This document shows positions 37,601 to 50,197 of a stretch of 64,000 nt of DNA, piece after piece. Both the position numbers and the translations under genes were made by a program. The notes under the pieces are model-generated. The model saw nothing but the letters and a program-made list of their open reading frames with translations. It did not search any database and was not told where the DNA came from. This stretch comes from Punica granatum (taxonomy: Eukaryota; Streptophyta; Magnoliopsida; Myrtales; Lythraceae), in assembly GCF_007655135.1 (NCBI RefSeq), contig NC_045128.1:43475885-43539884 (forward strand). Reading direction: 5' to 3'. The first letter of the stretch is position 1. Every line of letters starts with the position of its first letter.

Positions 37601-38704
37601 GGGAATTCCCTGATCCAAAAGGGTGTGAATCATCTTTACAGGATTTACATGGTGCGCAAAAGGGACTTGATCCTAGGGTGACTGGATATCCTTCTAGAGT
37701 TGCTATATCTCATGATTTTGATCTCCCAAAAGATGCTCCTGTCTGGAATGTTGACTCTGTTCATCCTGACCTGAGATCTAATGAAGCTACAATAAGTGGT
37801 TTGGATTGGCTTAGTTCTAGGAATTCTGAGGTGATGACAGAGGAAGTTAGAGGTGAAGGCATTGACCTTGTTGATCCTGCAGTTTTCAATCCTGTTGACT
37901 TCTCTTTTTTGGTACAAGACATGGATTATGATCCCATCAAGGAAGAGGATTATCCCTTTTGTCGGGGCAAAGGTCGAAGTTTCCCTACAGTTGCTGAGAT
38001 CGAGTCTAGTTCATACTGCCCTGGTCCTGTGAAACATCAAAGCTATTCTTCAAGAGGAGAGATTCATGAATTCCACAATCAGGAGCAAAACAATGAGAGA
38101 TTGCATCTGAACTATCAGAGGACACACTCAGATGCAGATTTTGAGAGGACATCTTCTAGAAGCTTGCCAAGTATGACATTGCAAGGGGGAAGATCAAATT
38201 TCAGGGGAACACCCCTTAGAAACGCCCTTCATTCATCCCATCTGCTGAGAAGTTCACCATGGACTGTGGAATTTCTGAACAGAATTAGGGAAAAGAGCAA
38301 GATGCGTCAGCAGAGCCTTCCACCTGAGACATCCCCTTGTCCCAGCATCAGAAGGAATACACCGAATCGAGCCAAGAGAAGAAGCCCATCCATCCTAGAA
38401 TTTTTCAAGTACCAAGGAGGCAGCACTGACAGGAAAATACCTGAACAGAAGAGGCAGAAGACATCTTCTCAGTCTCTGTGTTCATTCAAGAATGAGAAAG
38501 CAATGTCAGTTGCCCAGTCATGCACACCTGCTGATAAAAGAGCGAGACGGGTTTGTCTAAGTTCCCTTTTCAATCTATGTTGTCTAGGTTGAAGTTTATT
38601 TTCTCATGTCCAATTTTCTGCAGACGCTTTCTTATGCAATGAACGAAATTGGTAGTCAGACTAGGCTGGTCTGGAGGGAAAGGAACACTCATAATCGAGT
38701 GTGA
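31615..38704 (+). CDS. SHOC1: SHOC1 (SHORTAGE IN CHIASMATA 1), XPF-like crossover protein
   Basis: Nine exons fit phase and length: 31615-31923, 32246-32335, 32423-32509, 32602-32673, 32815-34784, 35291-35465, 36013-36513, 36982-38550 and 38624-38704. They total 1617 aa, close to the Arabidopsis protein of about 1590. SHOC1 (ZIP2/C9orf84 relative) works with PTD in meiosis to stabilise recombination intermediates that become class I crossovers. Residues about 966-1110 form the XPF-like nuclease-fold core, starting FPELVIIMNTQ and containing DIIISPAACLVWYAS. Its ERK-type catalytic motif is not intact (VIERDSN). Residues about 1132-1190 resemble a helix-hairpin-helix pair. The N-terminal half is acidic and unstructured, and the C-terminal tail is basic and serine-rich. 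The last exon is less certain: an alternative 3' exon near 38.9 kb is possible. Confidence 0.88.
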
Positions 38705-38959
38705 AGCTTCTGTAAGTATTTTGGATTCCTATGCTAATTTCTATGATATCTTATGAAGTGAGTGTGACCTTAATTTCTTTATGCCATGATAAGATGTTTT
38801 GCAACTGCAGATGGTATGGGCTGTCAATTGTTCGGCTTTCCTCATTTTCTTATTTTCCCTGCTATTTTAGAAATGCCCATATCTTTATATGCAGGAATGG
38901 TTGTCCAGAACTACGGGACGAAGTAAACTGAAAACGAGAAAAAAGAAATCTCAGTTGTT

Positions 38960-39628
38960 CGCATCAAGTGTTCATGTGACTTGGGTTTCAGGTAAGGCTT
39001 AGGATGCATCTTAGTCTTGTTCAAGTTGGTAGAACCACTTCCACAAGCTAGGTTGAATTTGCGAAGAATAGCTTTATGTTTCCCTTTACTGATACCCATG
39101 AATTGTATACATCTCCGGCTGAGTTCATCTGAAAGCCTGAACAACTACAAATGCTTCTCGGACCCGACATTATTATGGTATTTAAGGAATATCATGGCGG
39201 TTCTGAGGTTCAATCTAAATTCAGAAAATTTATAAAGCTCGGCATAACTGCTTGCTTGGGATGGATGGATTCTTTGCAGTAGCATTTGAGACAAAGATAA
39301 CTGGATCATGATGTTCATAGCATACGTACACAATATTGGGGGATTGGAGTTTTCAAATTTTAACTAAGAATTCTTCAAACAGCAATTCTTAACTTCAAAT
39401 TCAAGATTTTATTGAAATTATGCTCCAATAAAAAATTAATTATGAAGCACTGCCCATCCGCAATTTTAAAGAAATTAATATTCTCTTTGCTCTAAAAGCA
39501 CTATCTCAAACTTTTGCTACCTTCTATTTCCAAGTTTGCCTTTCTCATTCCACCAATGTTTCCTTAAAGACACCAAAGGCATAACTTCATCTGCAAGTTC
39601 CTTCTTGCATCCCTTTCTTTTGATGCCT
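38960..39628. other. intergenic between SHOC1 and the SNARE-like gene
   Basis: No gene seen. It would hold the SHOC1 3' untranslated region and the promoter of the SNARE-like gene. Confidence 0.5.
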
Positions 39629-39636
39629 TATAAAGG
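39629..39636 (+). promoter_or_regulatory. TATA box of the SEC22-like gene
   Basis: TATAAAGG stands 100 bases before the start codon at 39729. Confidence 0.65.
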
Positions 39637-39728
39637 CCTTTGTTTCTCACGTCAATCAACCCAATCCTATTAGTCCTAACACCCAGCTCTATTTTTAGTT
39701 CTCATCGGGAGAATATCCGGTCCAGGGG

Positions 39729-41246
39729 ATGGTTAAGCTAACTATTGTTGGGAGGGTAAGAGATGGATTGCCTCTTGCACAAGGACATCGATACATGAAC
39801 GAAGATAATGACAATTTTGCAACATACAAGAAACGAGGAGAATTCATACTTGCAGAAATATCAAGGGGAGCCTTGGCATCTCTGAGAATGACCATTCAGC
39901 TCGGAAATAATCATTACTTCCAGTACCGCTTTCTCTTTTCCCTAAATTTCTTTTACTGCTGGATTAGGTGTTATGATCCATATGGTGCCTGTCCAGATCT
40001 TTATGGTCTCAAAAAGATGCAATATACATCAGATTAAATATATCAATCTCCAATTTTCTTCCTTAATCATTTTATAGTGTGAATTATTACATAAAACGGC
40101 TGTGATACCTGAAATTTGTCTTCTTGCCGATTTTATAGTTAAGACAGTAAAAAAGCCTTTTATGGAATAGATGCCCCCTAAATTGTTAGAAATAGCTTGG
40201 CAGGGACATTTATCTGATTCATGTTTGTTATACCTCTGGTTATTCAGCTGTTTAGCTGAGGAGGGCACTTGCTTTATTGTATTGTGTGATTCCTCCTATC
40301 CAAGAAAACTAGCTTTCAGTTATCTACATGATTTGCAAGTGGAGTTTCAGAAGTTTGACGAGACATTCATAGAGAACATTAAAAGGCAATACAGCTTTAT
40401 TAAATTGGGTAACTGTAATAATTTTATGAGCTTTTTTCTTCTTGATACCGCTTTATCGTAAATGTGTTATTGGTAATATTATCTTTGACAGAAGAGCATG
40501 TCTTAGAAAATGTTTTTGTAACTCGATCAGAGCATCTTCATTTGAATAACAGAGCCTGTTAAGGCCTCTTTAGTTTCTAGGCTCAAGTTGAATCTTCTCA
40601 TGGCTGCACCTCAGATAGTATAATAGGGATATTGAAGAGGCAGTACATAGATACAAGGACACAGGCTAATCTGTCGAGGCTTAACGCGAGTCGTCAAAAA
40701 GACCTCGATGTAATTACAGAACACGTCTGAAGTTGCTGAAAGGAGGAGGGAATCAGGTATACATTTTTTTCTTTTTTGTAAATATATAGATTTGACAAAA
40801 CATTATCCAGTGATTATATTTGTCCTTTATGAAGCAGTGTCAGACATTAAGAACTGTTCTTAATATACTTTTGCAGAGAGATTAGAAAGAATGCTGGCAG
40901 CAACAAGAGTTGTTTCAGCAGTTTGGGGCTCCCCGCTTCTTGAGGTATGGTACCTATGTTTTCAACAAAATCATTTTGCATTGTACTGTTTGTTAGGGAG
41001 AAAGCATCTCAATTTGCTAAAGAATTCGAGAAGTGCATAGTTCACCTCTGCCATATTTAGAACATATAAGATTAGATTCTTCCAACTTGATAAAAGGAGC
41101 CATTTGCCATAGTTACATGCATGTTAAGATTTTCATTTCTTAAGCAGGTAATTGCATTGAAATGGACACCTATTACACTTAGCATTGGTGTTGCTGCTGT
41201 TGTTTTCTGGGCGAGCTTAGTTCTCACGGACAGCCTTGTCATTTGA
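39729..41246 (+). CDS. SEC22-like longin/SNARE-like protein, frame disrupted by one base
   Basis: Exons 39729-39922, 40248-40408, 40627-40756, 40877-40944 and 41148-41246 fit a SEC22-type R-SNARE relative. Residues 1-118 form a longin domain (MVKLTIVGRVRDGLPLAQG, CFIVLCDSSYPRKLAFSYL). A coiled-coil-like part follows (YIDTRTQANLSRLNASRQKD, VAERRRESERLERML), then one C-terminal membrane anchor (TPITLSIGVAAVVFWASLVL) and the end LTDSLVI. SEC22 proteins act in ER-Golgi vesicle fusion, but the SNARE helix here is shorter than in true SEC22. Exon 3 carries one base too many: frame A ends in TGA at 40728-40730, while the next conserved stretch is in the +1 frame. Without that base the product would be 216 aa, near the 214 aa I recall for AT5G52270. 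It is either a sequencing indel or a recent loss of function. Confidence 0.75.
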
Positions 41247-41249
41247 AGC

Positions 41250-42726
41250 CCATGAAACCAAACTGCCCCTGTAAATATATTAGTAATCTTCTGTGTAAAT
41301 GCCTTAATTGATTCACATGATAGACCGTTTGCGTGGGTGAATTTGACTTGTAAACCTGGTAAAATGACTGAGCGAGTAAGTCCTGCATATGAAAGAGTAA
41401 CTTCGACGGTAACTGCTTATCCATAGACCACCTACTCGAAAATTCTATAGCAAACCTGCACGTCTTGGCTATGTCCTCGAGTTAGAACTGTGATTCATGT
41501 CTCTCCAAATTTCAATTGCAATTCGCCAAGCCAAGCATTTCGTCAGAGCATGAACATCCCCAACTAGAAGTTGTTTTTTGTGTAGTTAAATGAGTCTAAT
41601 TCAACGAAGCAGGTGGGTGGGGCAAACTTCATTTTTGAGACGTCTCCTGATCTTCACTGTCCAACTCAGTCAAGAAATTTCCCCTTCTATTTTATCACAG
41701 AGTCAATAAGAGAAGTCTTTTCCCGATTACTATTCTCTTTATTTAGGTACCCAAGCAGGACTTTTATATCCATCCTTCGTTCACATCTGTAGATCAAATT
41801 CAAAATCTTATTCACATATAGAATAGTAGTCTTGAAAACTGATTTGCCCTCAAACTCAAACTCTAGACTTTCACCGATCAAGGTCTCAGATCATCTCCCA
41901 AAAAAAAAAAAAAGGAACAACACCGCCACGAAGAAAACTACAGAAGACAATTAACAGTATTAGTTTAGGGGGCGGCAATCACTTTATGTAATAACTAGTT
42001 GACGCCTTGGTAGTTTTTTATTTTATTTTATTGTATTTTTTAAATAGATAATCAACACATATGACATGTCTAAATTTTTTTTATAAGATCATATAAATGA
42101 ATATAGATAGAAAATAAAAAAGGATAGGTAATGAAAAACTATATAGACCATACATAATGAAAGAATACAAATTATGAGTGGAAAAAGCACATAAGTAAAA
42201 AATCAATATCGCAAACAAATTACGTACTTTGTCTTGTATTTATAAGAATGAACTTTGTCTTGTATTTATAGCAAATTTAACATATTAAACTTGAAAAGTA
42301 TCAAGTTGTTCAAGGAGTCCTTTTCAATAATTATCGAGAAAACTTTTATTTTTTTAAAAAAATTCTTATGTATTACTACATGCATATAATATAGACAACT
42401 ATCTAACATTTGTTGAATGTAATACCAATAAAATGTAGAAAAAGTTCATTTAACAGAAATTGAAATGTCCATTCACGTGGAGCTGAAGGTTTTATAAGAG
42501 GCTTACGGACCCGTGGTGCGTCATGTGTCATGCTTCGACTTTCACATAATAAATAGTGACTAGAAGAATCAATTACATTGTGCTCTTTAAGTATTGAACT
42601 ATGAAAATGGACAAATTCACGAATCTCCTCATCATGAATTAAATTGTCCGAATAGTTCAAATGTTGATAAACCAAGAATTGAGGACTTAAAAAACAAGTC
42701 GTGGCGCTTTCTCATAAGAGCTCCGA

Positions 42727-42768
<42 letters not shown>

Positions 42769-43060
42769 TGTACTATATATGCCAAGTTTTTTTCTTTTTT
42801 GGTTGAACAAAGTGAATCATATCAAGTCGTAGTAAAATATCCCATTATCAAGTATAAATTACACGTTCTTCTAAATAATTATATGGGAGTAAATCATTTG
42901 GATGAATTTCTAGTAAATTACTAACAATATTAATTATGTCAAACAATAAAAGTATTTTATTGATTACATAATACAATTTCCCACAATTGCCACTTAAACT
43001 TTTTCTTTTTCTAATTTACCCTGACCCATAATTACAGACGCATATAAACAACTGAATTGT
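41250..43060. other. intergenic region downstream of MYB copy A
   Basis: No gene seen. It contains a TA microsatellite at 42729-42765 and AT-rich DNA; small open frames are unremarkable. Confidence 0.5.
42729..42765. repeat. (TA)n microsatellite
   Basis: About 18 uninterrupted TA units. Confidence 0.9.
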
Positions 43061-43138
43061 TCCGTATTAACAATAAATCTCACTTTTATTCTTGCAAGTA
43101 AAATAGCCCTTCCCACCATATGAACAAACTAATTCTTT

Positions 43139-44676
43139 TCACATGTACATTAAGTCACTGTTCATTGTATGCATATCACTGCTGTAAATATAATCCGTTG
43201 ACATAAAATCTAGTAGGAAACCACTCTCTGAACTCTGATCTTCCATCTTATAAGAACAATCGATCAGCTCCCCGCCTCCGAAAGCTCCATTATCGACATT
43301 GCCTAGAATAACATTCTGTAAGAGAGAATCCTGCAACAAGTTTGCGCTGCAATCCGTGCAGTCCTCACAGATCATTCTCATTAGATCAGTATCTGCATAG
43401 TGAAGATAGTAATCTGAGAAGCTCCTTTCATTAGCATTCTCATTAGTATTATTATCGAGGGTCAGCCACCCTGCAAAGAGAATGCTCTGCGGTAAGGAGC
43501 TTAAGTCCGTGGCTCTTGGGGGATTGCTGGAGGGTTTGTGTCTCGGTTCCTGGAAGGATGAAGAATCCATAGCATCTGCTGATTTGCATTCGCTTTTTGT
43601 CCGGGGCTCCACTGGCTCAGGTTTTGCCACCCTCTTCTTGAGATAGGAGTGCCAGTAGTTCTTTATCTCGTTGTCGGTTCTGCCGGGCAGATGCTGCGCT
43701 ATCTGAGACCACCTGAACCATAGATGCAAGCAGCACGTCCGCATTAAAGATTTTGACACGACTGAGAAACTTTGATGGATGTTCAAGACTTTAGAGGCAG
43801 GCTGGGTCGGGCTTACTTGTTGCCTAATGAGCGATGGAGACTGAGGATCGTCTCCCCTTCATGCACTGTAAACATCCCTCTCTTCAGCCCAGGCCTCAAG
43901 TAATTAATCCACCTTAATCTGCAGCTCTTGCCATTCCTCTGCAAGCCTGCATTTTTGTACAATTCTAACAAGTATTCACGGTAGATTCTTTTTTACATGG
44001 TCCCCATACATTAATCCCATGAGACTGGTTAGTGTCTATTATCCAACATTAATACAAAAAGGTGGAGCTGTTCTCTAATGAGGACTGTCTATTTCTCTCT
44101 ATTATATTATATCAACAATCAATTGAAATTGTCGAATGGTCAGTGGCTATCTGATCGAATTTTTACCATATGAATGTTTTGTCGGATTGGCTAAGTTACA
44201 TTAACAGGAGTTAGGTGAACCTATATATGGATAATCCATTTTAAATCTCTAACCTGTCACTATTGGGAGAAAATATATTAAGAGACCAATGCGAACAAGG
44301 ATACTCTAAATGTGAATGAAAAGATGTAAGCTTCTAGAATGTTGTTTTTTTTTTTTAGTTATTATAATATGGACTTCTAAGGTCGTGTTTGGATATTTAG
44401 CATGAAATTAGAATTGAAAAAAGGCAACCGAATGAAATTGTTATATAGGAGAAGAGTGCTCTTATGTAAAGCAAAACATGTTAGCCTCCGTAATGGCAAA
44501 CCAATGAGTTAACGGTTGGGTTAGTTACCGGCATTGATAGGGACGGAGCTCCAGCAGCCATGGCCGTGCCTAAGGATGTAGTCTCTGAGCCGCTGGTCTT
44601 CTTCCGGTGACCACAGCCCCTTCCTGTGCTTCGTCTTCGGCTTGGTTGCCTTCTGATCAGTGGTCTTGCAGCTCAT
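43139..44676 (-). CDS. R2R3-MYB transcription factor, copy A (LAF1/MYB18/MYB19-like)
   Basis: Minus-strand exons 44529-44676, 43817-43946 and 43139-43712 encode 283 aa. The R2 repeat starts [17 protein letters not shown], near residue 19, and contains GHGCWSSVP and [16 protein letters not shown]3 follows with [18 protein letters not shown] and [21 protein letters not shown]. The third helices, which contact DNA, are intact. The first R3 aromatic is Phe, usual for plants. A glycine replaces the second glutamate of the R3 E-E-E motif (copy B has HEEET). Exon structure and the MSCKTTD-type N-terminus match the LAF1/MYB18/MYB19/MYB45 group; LAF1 acts in far-red light signalling, and the role here is unproven. 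The C-terminal half is acidic ([16 protein letters not shown]), a possible activation domain. As I recall, AT5G52260 (MYB19) is syntenic. Confidence 0.93.
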
Positions 44677-44803
44677 TGCCAGAGCCAAGCCTTACCAAAT
44701 CAAGAGATGAAGCTAGAGAGATAGACAGAGAGAAAGATATATGGGGGAAGAGAGAGAAGTGAGGGCCTTTTGTTTTGGGATTTAAGGGATCATTGGTGGG
44801 GCA

Positions 44804-44809
44804 TTTAAA
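44804..44809 (-). promoter_or_regulatory. conserved TTTAAA promoter motif of MYB copy A
   Basis: CCTTTAAATGC on the minus strand lies 128 bases before the start codon and is retained at the same place in copy B (124 bases before its start). The surrounding AAACAAAAGGCCC is also shared. It is a plausible TATA-type element. Confidence 0.55.
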
Positions 44810-45422
44810 GGAGGGGAATTAGTTGAGAGTTGTCTTGCAAAATATTTAGGAGTAGAATTATAATAAGTAGCGTGGAAAATCAATATTTTATCATATAAAT
44901 AAAGAATATATATATACAAAAAAGACATAAAAGTATGAACTTGTCTTTTATTAAGTTCAATTTGGGCCACTTCGGAATCTTATACTAGACATGCGTCTCG
45001 CTTTTAATTTCTAAGCAATCAGCTGCTTCTGACCATCAAATAATTTCTCTGGACGTCGGTGTGGTTCACTTTTTTTTTTTTTTCAATAAATAGTTGTTTT
45101 GGTTAGCTTCTGATGATGTACTATTTAGGCTATGGAGTTTGATGAATTCTATGGAAATTAATTTTAAAAAGAAAACGAGAAAGAGTTTTTTTGGTAAATA
45201 AGGAGAAATAATTTTTTCCTTTTGTAAATTTAAATATGTTTAACGGAGTTATCAAAAGATGATGTAGTATAATGATGCACGTCAAAGATTCCAAGTTTGA
45301 TAGGACGATCCGTACCCCTTTATTAATTATTAGAGTTTTTATTTTATTGGGTTCATGTCGCGATGCTTTTTTTTTGTAATTGAAAAAATATATTTAAGGG
45401 AGTTGGATATAAAATTAATTAA

Positions 45423-45722
45423 GGGTAAATTAAAAAAAAACCCAAATTTTGTAAAATATTTCAGTTTTGTCCTAAATTTTGTTTTGTAACAGAAAAAATC
45501 ATAAGTTTTCTAAAATGTCTAAACAATGACCTCCGTTATAACTTCCGTCAATTTTTGCCTACGTGTGACCTACGTAGACTGTTAAAGGGACCCACCATCA
45601 GCAGCAAAAATTGACGGAAGTTATAACAGAGGTCATTTTTTAGACATTTTAGAAAACTTATGATTTTTTATTACAAAACAAAATTTAAGACAAAATTTGG
45701 ATTTTTTTTTTGTAATTTGCCC
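45423..45722. mobile_element. foldback (MULE-type) element FB3, 300 bp
   Basis: The termini are GGGTAAATTA and, on the minus strand, GGGCAAATTAC. The arms of about 125 bases are almost fully inverted, meeting in TTGACGGAAGTTATAACRGAGG. The short loop contains TACGTGTGACCTACGTAG. An exact 9-bp target duplication, ATTAATTAA, occupies 45414-45422 and 45723-45731. It lies in MYB copy A upstream DNA and is missing from the matching place in copy B, so it inserted after the duplication or was lost from copy B. Confidence 0.92.
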
Positions 45723-45845
45723 ATTAATTAATAATCTGTGATATTCCATCCGTATTCTACAGGATTCCTGTCTCCGCGCTGGCAGTTTCTTCCGCACAAA
45801 CTGGAAATTACTGAACAATTATATTAATTAGCATTAGCAGATAAC

Positions 45846-45890
<45 letters not shown>

Positions 45891-46086
45891 ATAGCTAGGT
45901 TTAAATAAGGTTTTCATATGTATCAATGTATCATTTTCATATATTCCTATGTAAATCTATTCATATATGTCTTGTGTCTTGTTACATTTTCTCTCCAAAT
46001 TCATGATCATAATCAAGTATATACAGGTTGTGACCTAAACACCCTAAAAACCCCATTAATCACCGACTATATCGTTCTTGGCATCC

Positions 46087-46988
46087 TTAGATTGGAAATA
46101 AATGCAGTTTACTTCCCGAACTATAGAGTATTTTTAGGTTTATCTTCCAACCTTCAAAACCTTCAAAATTTTGCATGACGCCTCCTGACCTACTTCGAAA
46201 ACGTCGTTCTTTTGCATCAAATCTTCGATTGGGTGTTCTTGGTGTTTTTAGAAACCTTTTGCAGAATACTACAATATGGAATCAATCAAAAGTTTGAAAC
46301 GACAATTAATGACCTCAAAAAGTAAGGTAAAAATTCGGATCTTGTCATAAAACTGAAAAATTTACTACGCCATAACTCTTAAATCGCTCAAGGAAATTCA
46401 GTGTTGTAAAGACCTATTACGTCTTATAACCTTTAGAATCTATTCATATAGAAATTTGGGATCCGAAAACAACATATTAAAAAATCACCATTAATAAGAA
46501 ATTTCGAATTTTGTCCCTCTATTTCACTAGTGATTCGCTAATATGTTATTTTTTGCCTTAAATATTTATGTGGTTAGACTTTTAGAGGTTGCAAGGAAGT
46601 TAATTATATGTCTTTACAGCACTCAATGTCATTGCATAGTAAAATTTTTGGTTTTTTGACAAAATCCAAATTTTGACCTTTTTTATTTTTATTTTTTTTT
46701 ATATGTAAATCCTTATTATTTGGAATTTTCAATTGATTCCAAACCGTAGTACGCACAAGATTTCAAAAGACATCAACAGCACCCCCATCGGCGGTCCAAC
46801 GTAAGAGGGAGATGTTCCTAAAATTGGTACTTGGATAGGATGAAGAAAAATCTCTATTCTAGTGGAGTAGGTTTCGTGCTTGTTCCTCGCTTAGGTCAAG
46901 GGACAACGTGTGAAATTTTGAAGGTTGGGATGTAAACCTAAAAGCATGTCATAGTTCGGGGGCAATAGCATTTATCTCTAAAATCTAA
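46087..46988. mobile_element. long foldback element FB4, about 900 bp
   Basis: The left end, from TTAGAT to GAAATAAATGC, and the right end read in reverse, from TTAGAT to GAGATAAATGC, begin inverted arms of about 430 bases. Matching inverted pairs include CCCGAACTAT, CCAACCTTCAAAA, GGAATCAATYRAAA, GTTGTAAAGAC/GCTGTAAAGAC and AACATATTA. The arms meet near 46,510. I find no clean 9-bp duplication. It has no gene. It lies in MYB copy A and is absent from copy B. Confidence 0.75.
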
Positions 46989-47039
46989 AATGCAAAAAAT
47001 TATTTATTAATTAATTATTAAGACATAGAAATTATAATG

Positions 47040-47360
47040 CCATTAAGATGGGAGATATATACAATGTACAAAATGGGAAAGGAAACTAAACTACTGGAGA
47101 GTTTGGTCAATGAAACAACAGTTTGTTAGGAGCCCCAGCGAAAGCCATGAGCTTGCTTTAAAATAAAGCACATAATTTTTCTTTATGATTATCTCAGAAT
47201 TTTGTACTACATAAATCACATGATTAACATGATTAAGCAACAATATATTGTCGTCCTGCCGCAGCCATTTAAAAAAAAAAAAAACAAAGAAGGGAACAAA
47301 ATCTCGGGCAAATCGTGATTGAAAACATAAATGCAACGCCCAACAATTGTAATCATTACC
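47040..47360. repeat. conserved upstream block of MYB copy A
   Basis: This block is highly similar to 54,455-54,860: GGTCAATGAAAC, GCCAYGAGCTTG, AAATAAAGCACA, TTGTACTACATAAATC and AAATCTCGGGCAAATCG occur in order in both. It lies about 2.5 kb upstream of the MYB start in copy A and 1.2 kb in copy B. Retained similarity suggests an enhancer or a decayed gene piece, but could also just reflect recent duplication. Confidence 0.7.
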
Positions 47361-48515
47361 TGTCAGGTGTTTAGCAATCCCCTAAATATTAATGTATAAA
47401 TAATAAGTTGAGTATATACTAAATTATATAGCTAAAAATAACAACTATACCGAGCATTTTATTCGAGCGAGCTATTATTTTTGAAAATTACAAACCTCAA
47501 ACTCAACATTATATCTCTATATTAAGTGCTTCTATGTTAATCTCTATGCATCACTACAATTTCAAAAGCATATAAAATAGCCTCTAATGCTTAAGAATTT
47601 AACTAGATTATTTTATCTTGAAATAAATATGATATTTTTTTATTCAAGATATTAGAGATAAATAATATGTAATACATAAACATATTTTTTTTATTTATAG
47701 CTGAAAGTAAATATTTATATATAGGGCCATATATCTTTTTATTTGTAAAAGTGAGGATTTAGAAACAAAATATTAATTTATCTCGAATCTTTTATCTTTA
47801 AATGTAATTTATTTTGTAATGATTGTGTTCATTGAAACCTTTTTCCTTTACCTCTAATGTCTTCCAAGTTTTCAAATAAGTTCCACTACTTGGCATATAT
47901 TATGATTACTTGTTAAAATCACAATAACTAATCTAACAGTAATTATTAACAACGACGGATGAACAACATATATTTAATAGTGTTTATGTAATTAATTTAC
48001 GTTATTAATTTTATGAGTGACGAGCCTACCTATCAACAAAATTAAATATATAACCTTTACTTTTCCGTTTGAAGAGTAACAAATTATTAAAACAGCACTT
48101 GTTTCAAATGCTAATTATTGGGATTTTAGAGTTTACTATACAACACGTTATCATTAGTGGTCAATATATTATAGAGTGTGAATTAAAATAAAATAAAAAT
48201 GCCACTACGCTACCAGCTGAAATCCTAGGAGAGGGCCACTCCATTAATTTTCTTGCACGAGTTAAAGACTACCCTTATAAAATAACATACATTGATCTGA
48301 CATTTGCACATCTACATGTTCTGTCCACATATATGTGTTTTTCTTTTATAATGGCTTCCATGTTATTGCATCAGTACCATCGACCGATCATATCAATCAA
48401 CTGTGCTGGTGAAATAATGGCAGATTTGAGTTACAACAACCTACTACTCATCAAACTGATGATTAAGTAAATGAAAATATTTGCTACCTGCTAATCGTAT
48501 GAGGCAAATACTTTG

Positions 48516-50188
48516 AAATTTGTGTTAAAACCTTTTCGTTATGCTTTTCTTTACCTTATATATGTGGTGAAAATTTTGAATCTCGAGAATTCATAGGACC
48601 CATTGTTGTTTTATATTCAAAATTTCAAACATTTGCAACCGCAAAGTTAATTCATCATGTCTATAAACTCATTGTTAATTTACTTTTAATTTTCATAAAG
48701 ACACCTATATCACCAAAGCTAATTTCTCCATTTCATTGATAGGCTCAGTTCTCTCATCTTTGTATATTTTTCTCCTTTGTGCCGAGAAACTAAAATTTTC
48801 AGATTTCATTTTTTTTATATAACATATTAACATTTGATAGAATATTTTGATAACTTTATTAAAACAAAGATATATAGCGCAAAAGTTGAATATTAATTAT
48901 TTTTTACATTTTGTCGAGACTAATTGCTATTAAGTAGTATTGTTTTATTATTATATTCTTTGATATTGAGAATCCAAAAGATGTTTGTTTTGATATTAAA
49001 CTTATTTCACAAATAAATTTCCTCATTTTATCACGTGATATTTATGAAACACTAAAAGATAGATGTTAAATATATCAATTCTCATTCCGATTATTATTTC
49101 ATTAATGCAAGTTTTCTTGCCTATTATATTGCTTTAGAAAATTCTATATATTTTACTACTGTATTTCCAATATATAATAATAGTGATGCTCTAGACATAT
49201 TTATGCTAAAAAAATTGATGTTTGATACATATGACGTTAATGAGATACGAATTTACAGTATCTAAAAAATATGTGAATACATGTAAATAATTATCTTTTA
49301 TGGTTTTATAATTTATGATTTATAACTACACATATATATTAGATTGAACATAACAAAATTTTCTGATTGACCTTAACATTAATTATTTGAGAATTTTTTG
49401 GATTATGTATTATGTTCCTTTCTGTTTGAATTTTTTTTCAAGATTTTTTTAATTGTTTTACTTTGCTAAAGTATTTTCCTGGCTTACATGGATTCCGATC
49501 TGAAATACTAAAATCTCCTATGTTGCCAAAGAGCAAGCGACCTCTATTACACTAATTTATTGAATCACGAACGTGCGGTATTCACAAACATAAACAAGAT
49601 GATGCCAACATAAATATAGTCACTATCAATATAATAATATAATTATCTCTAATTTTTAGTGAATAATTTTCTACAAAAAGTATCTAATTATTTTATGTTA
49701 CTTATTATTAAGAAAAATTACAAATATTGTGCTGTTTTCAAAGTATTGAAAATCATTAGGAGTATGTAAATACACAAAATAGAATACGTATTCTCATATT
49801 CTTATATAATTCATTCTAATTTGATATTGTATTATGTAATATTTACCATTGTTAGAAAATACAGTAAATATAAATCTACTATAGTTAATCCTACTGAGAA
49901 AATATATCAAATGGATGACGTGATTTTGTGGAATATTGTATTATTCTTTTCTTTTTTGGTGAGTAGTATTGTATAGTTTTATGAGATGATTGCATAAGAG
50001 ACCGACATATAAAGGTAACTTCTTAATGGACTAGGCAAGGAGCTTGATATTACATATATATATATATATGTATATATATAGTTACAGATACTGATTGTGC
50101 ATATTTGAGTACATTAAGCACAATTTTTAAGTAATTAATTAGAAGTAAATCGCTTAAATTCCTAATAAGTTTCTTACGATAATAATAG
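48516..50188. other. AT-rich intergenic region between MYB copies
   Basis: Very AT-rich; I see no gene, no clear transposon ends and no tRNA. Confidence 0.5.
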
Positions 50189-50197
50189 TAAAATATA

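Larger units (their letters stand above)
43068..48515. repeat. tandem duplication, copy A (MYB and upstream region)
   Basis: This segment is homologous to 51573-55445 in the same orientation. Shared parts include AATCTCACTTTTATTCT at the downstream end, all MYB exons, the promoter, the AAATCTCGGGCAAATCG block (47,290-47,340) and AAATGAARATATTTGCYACC at the far end. Copy A is longer because it carries two foldback elements (FB3, FB4) and other insertions absent from copy B. Confidence 0.88.
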
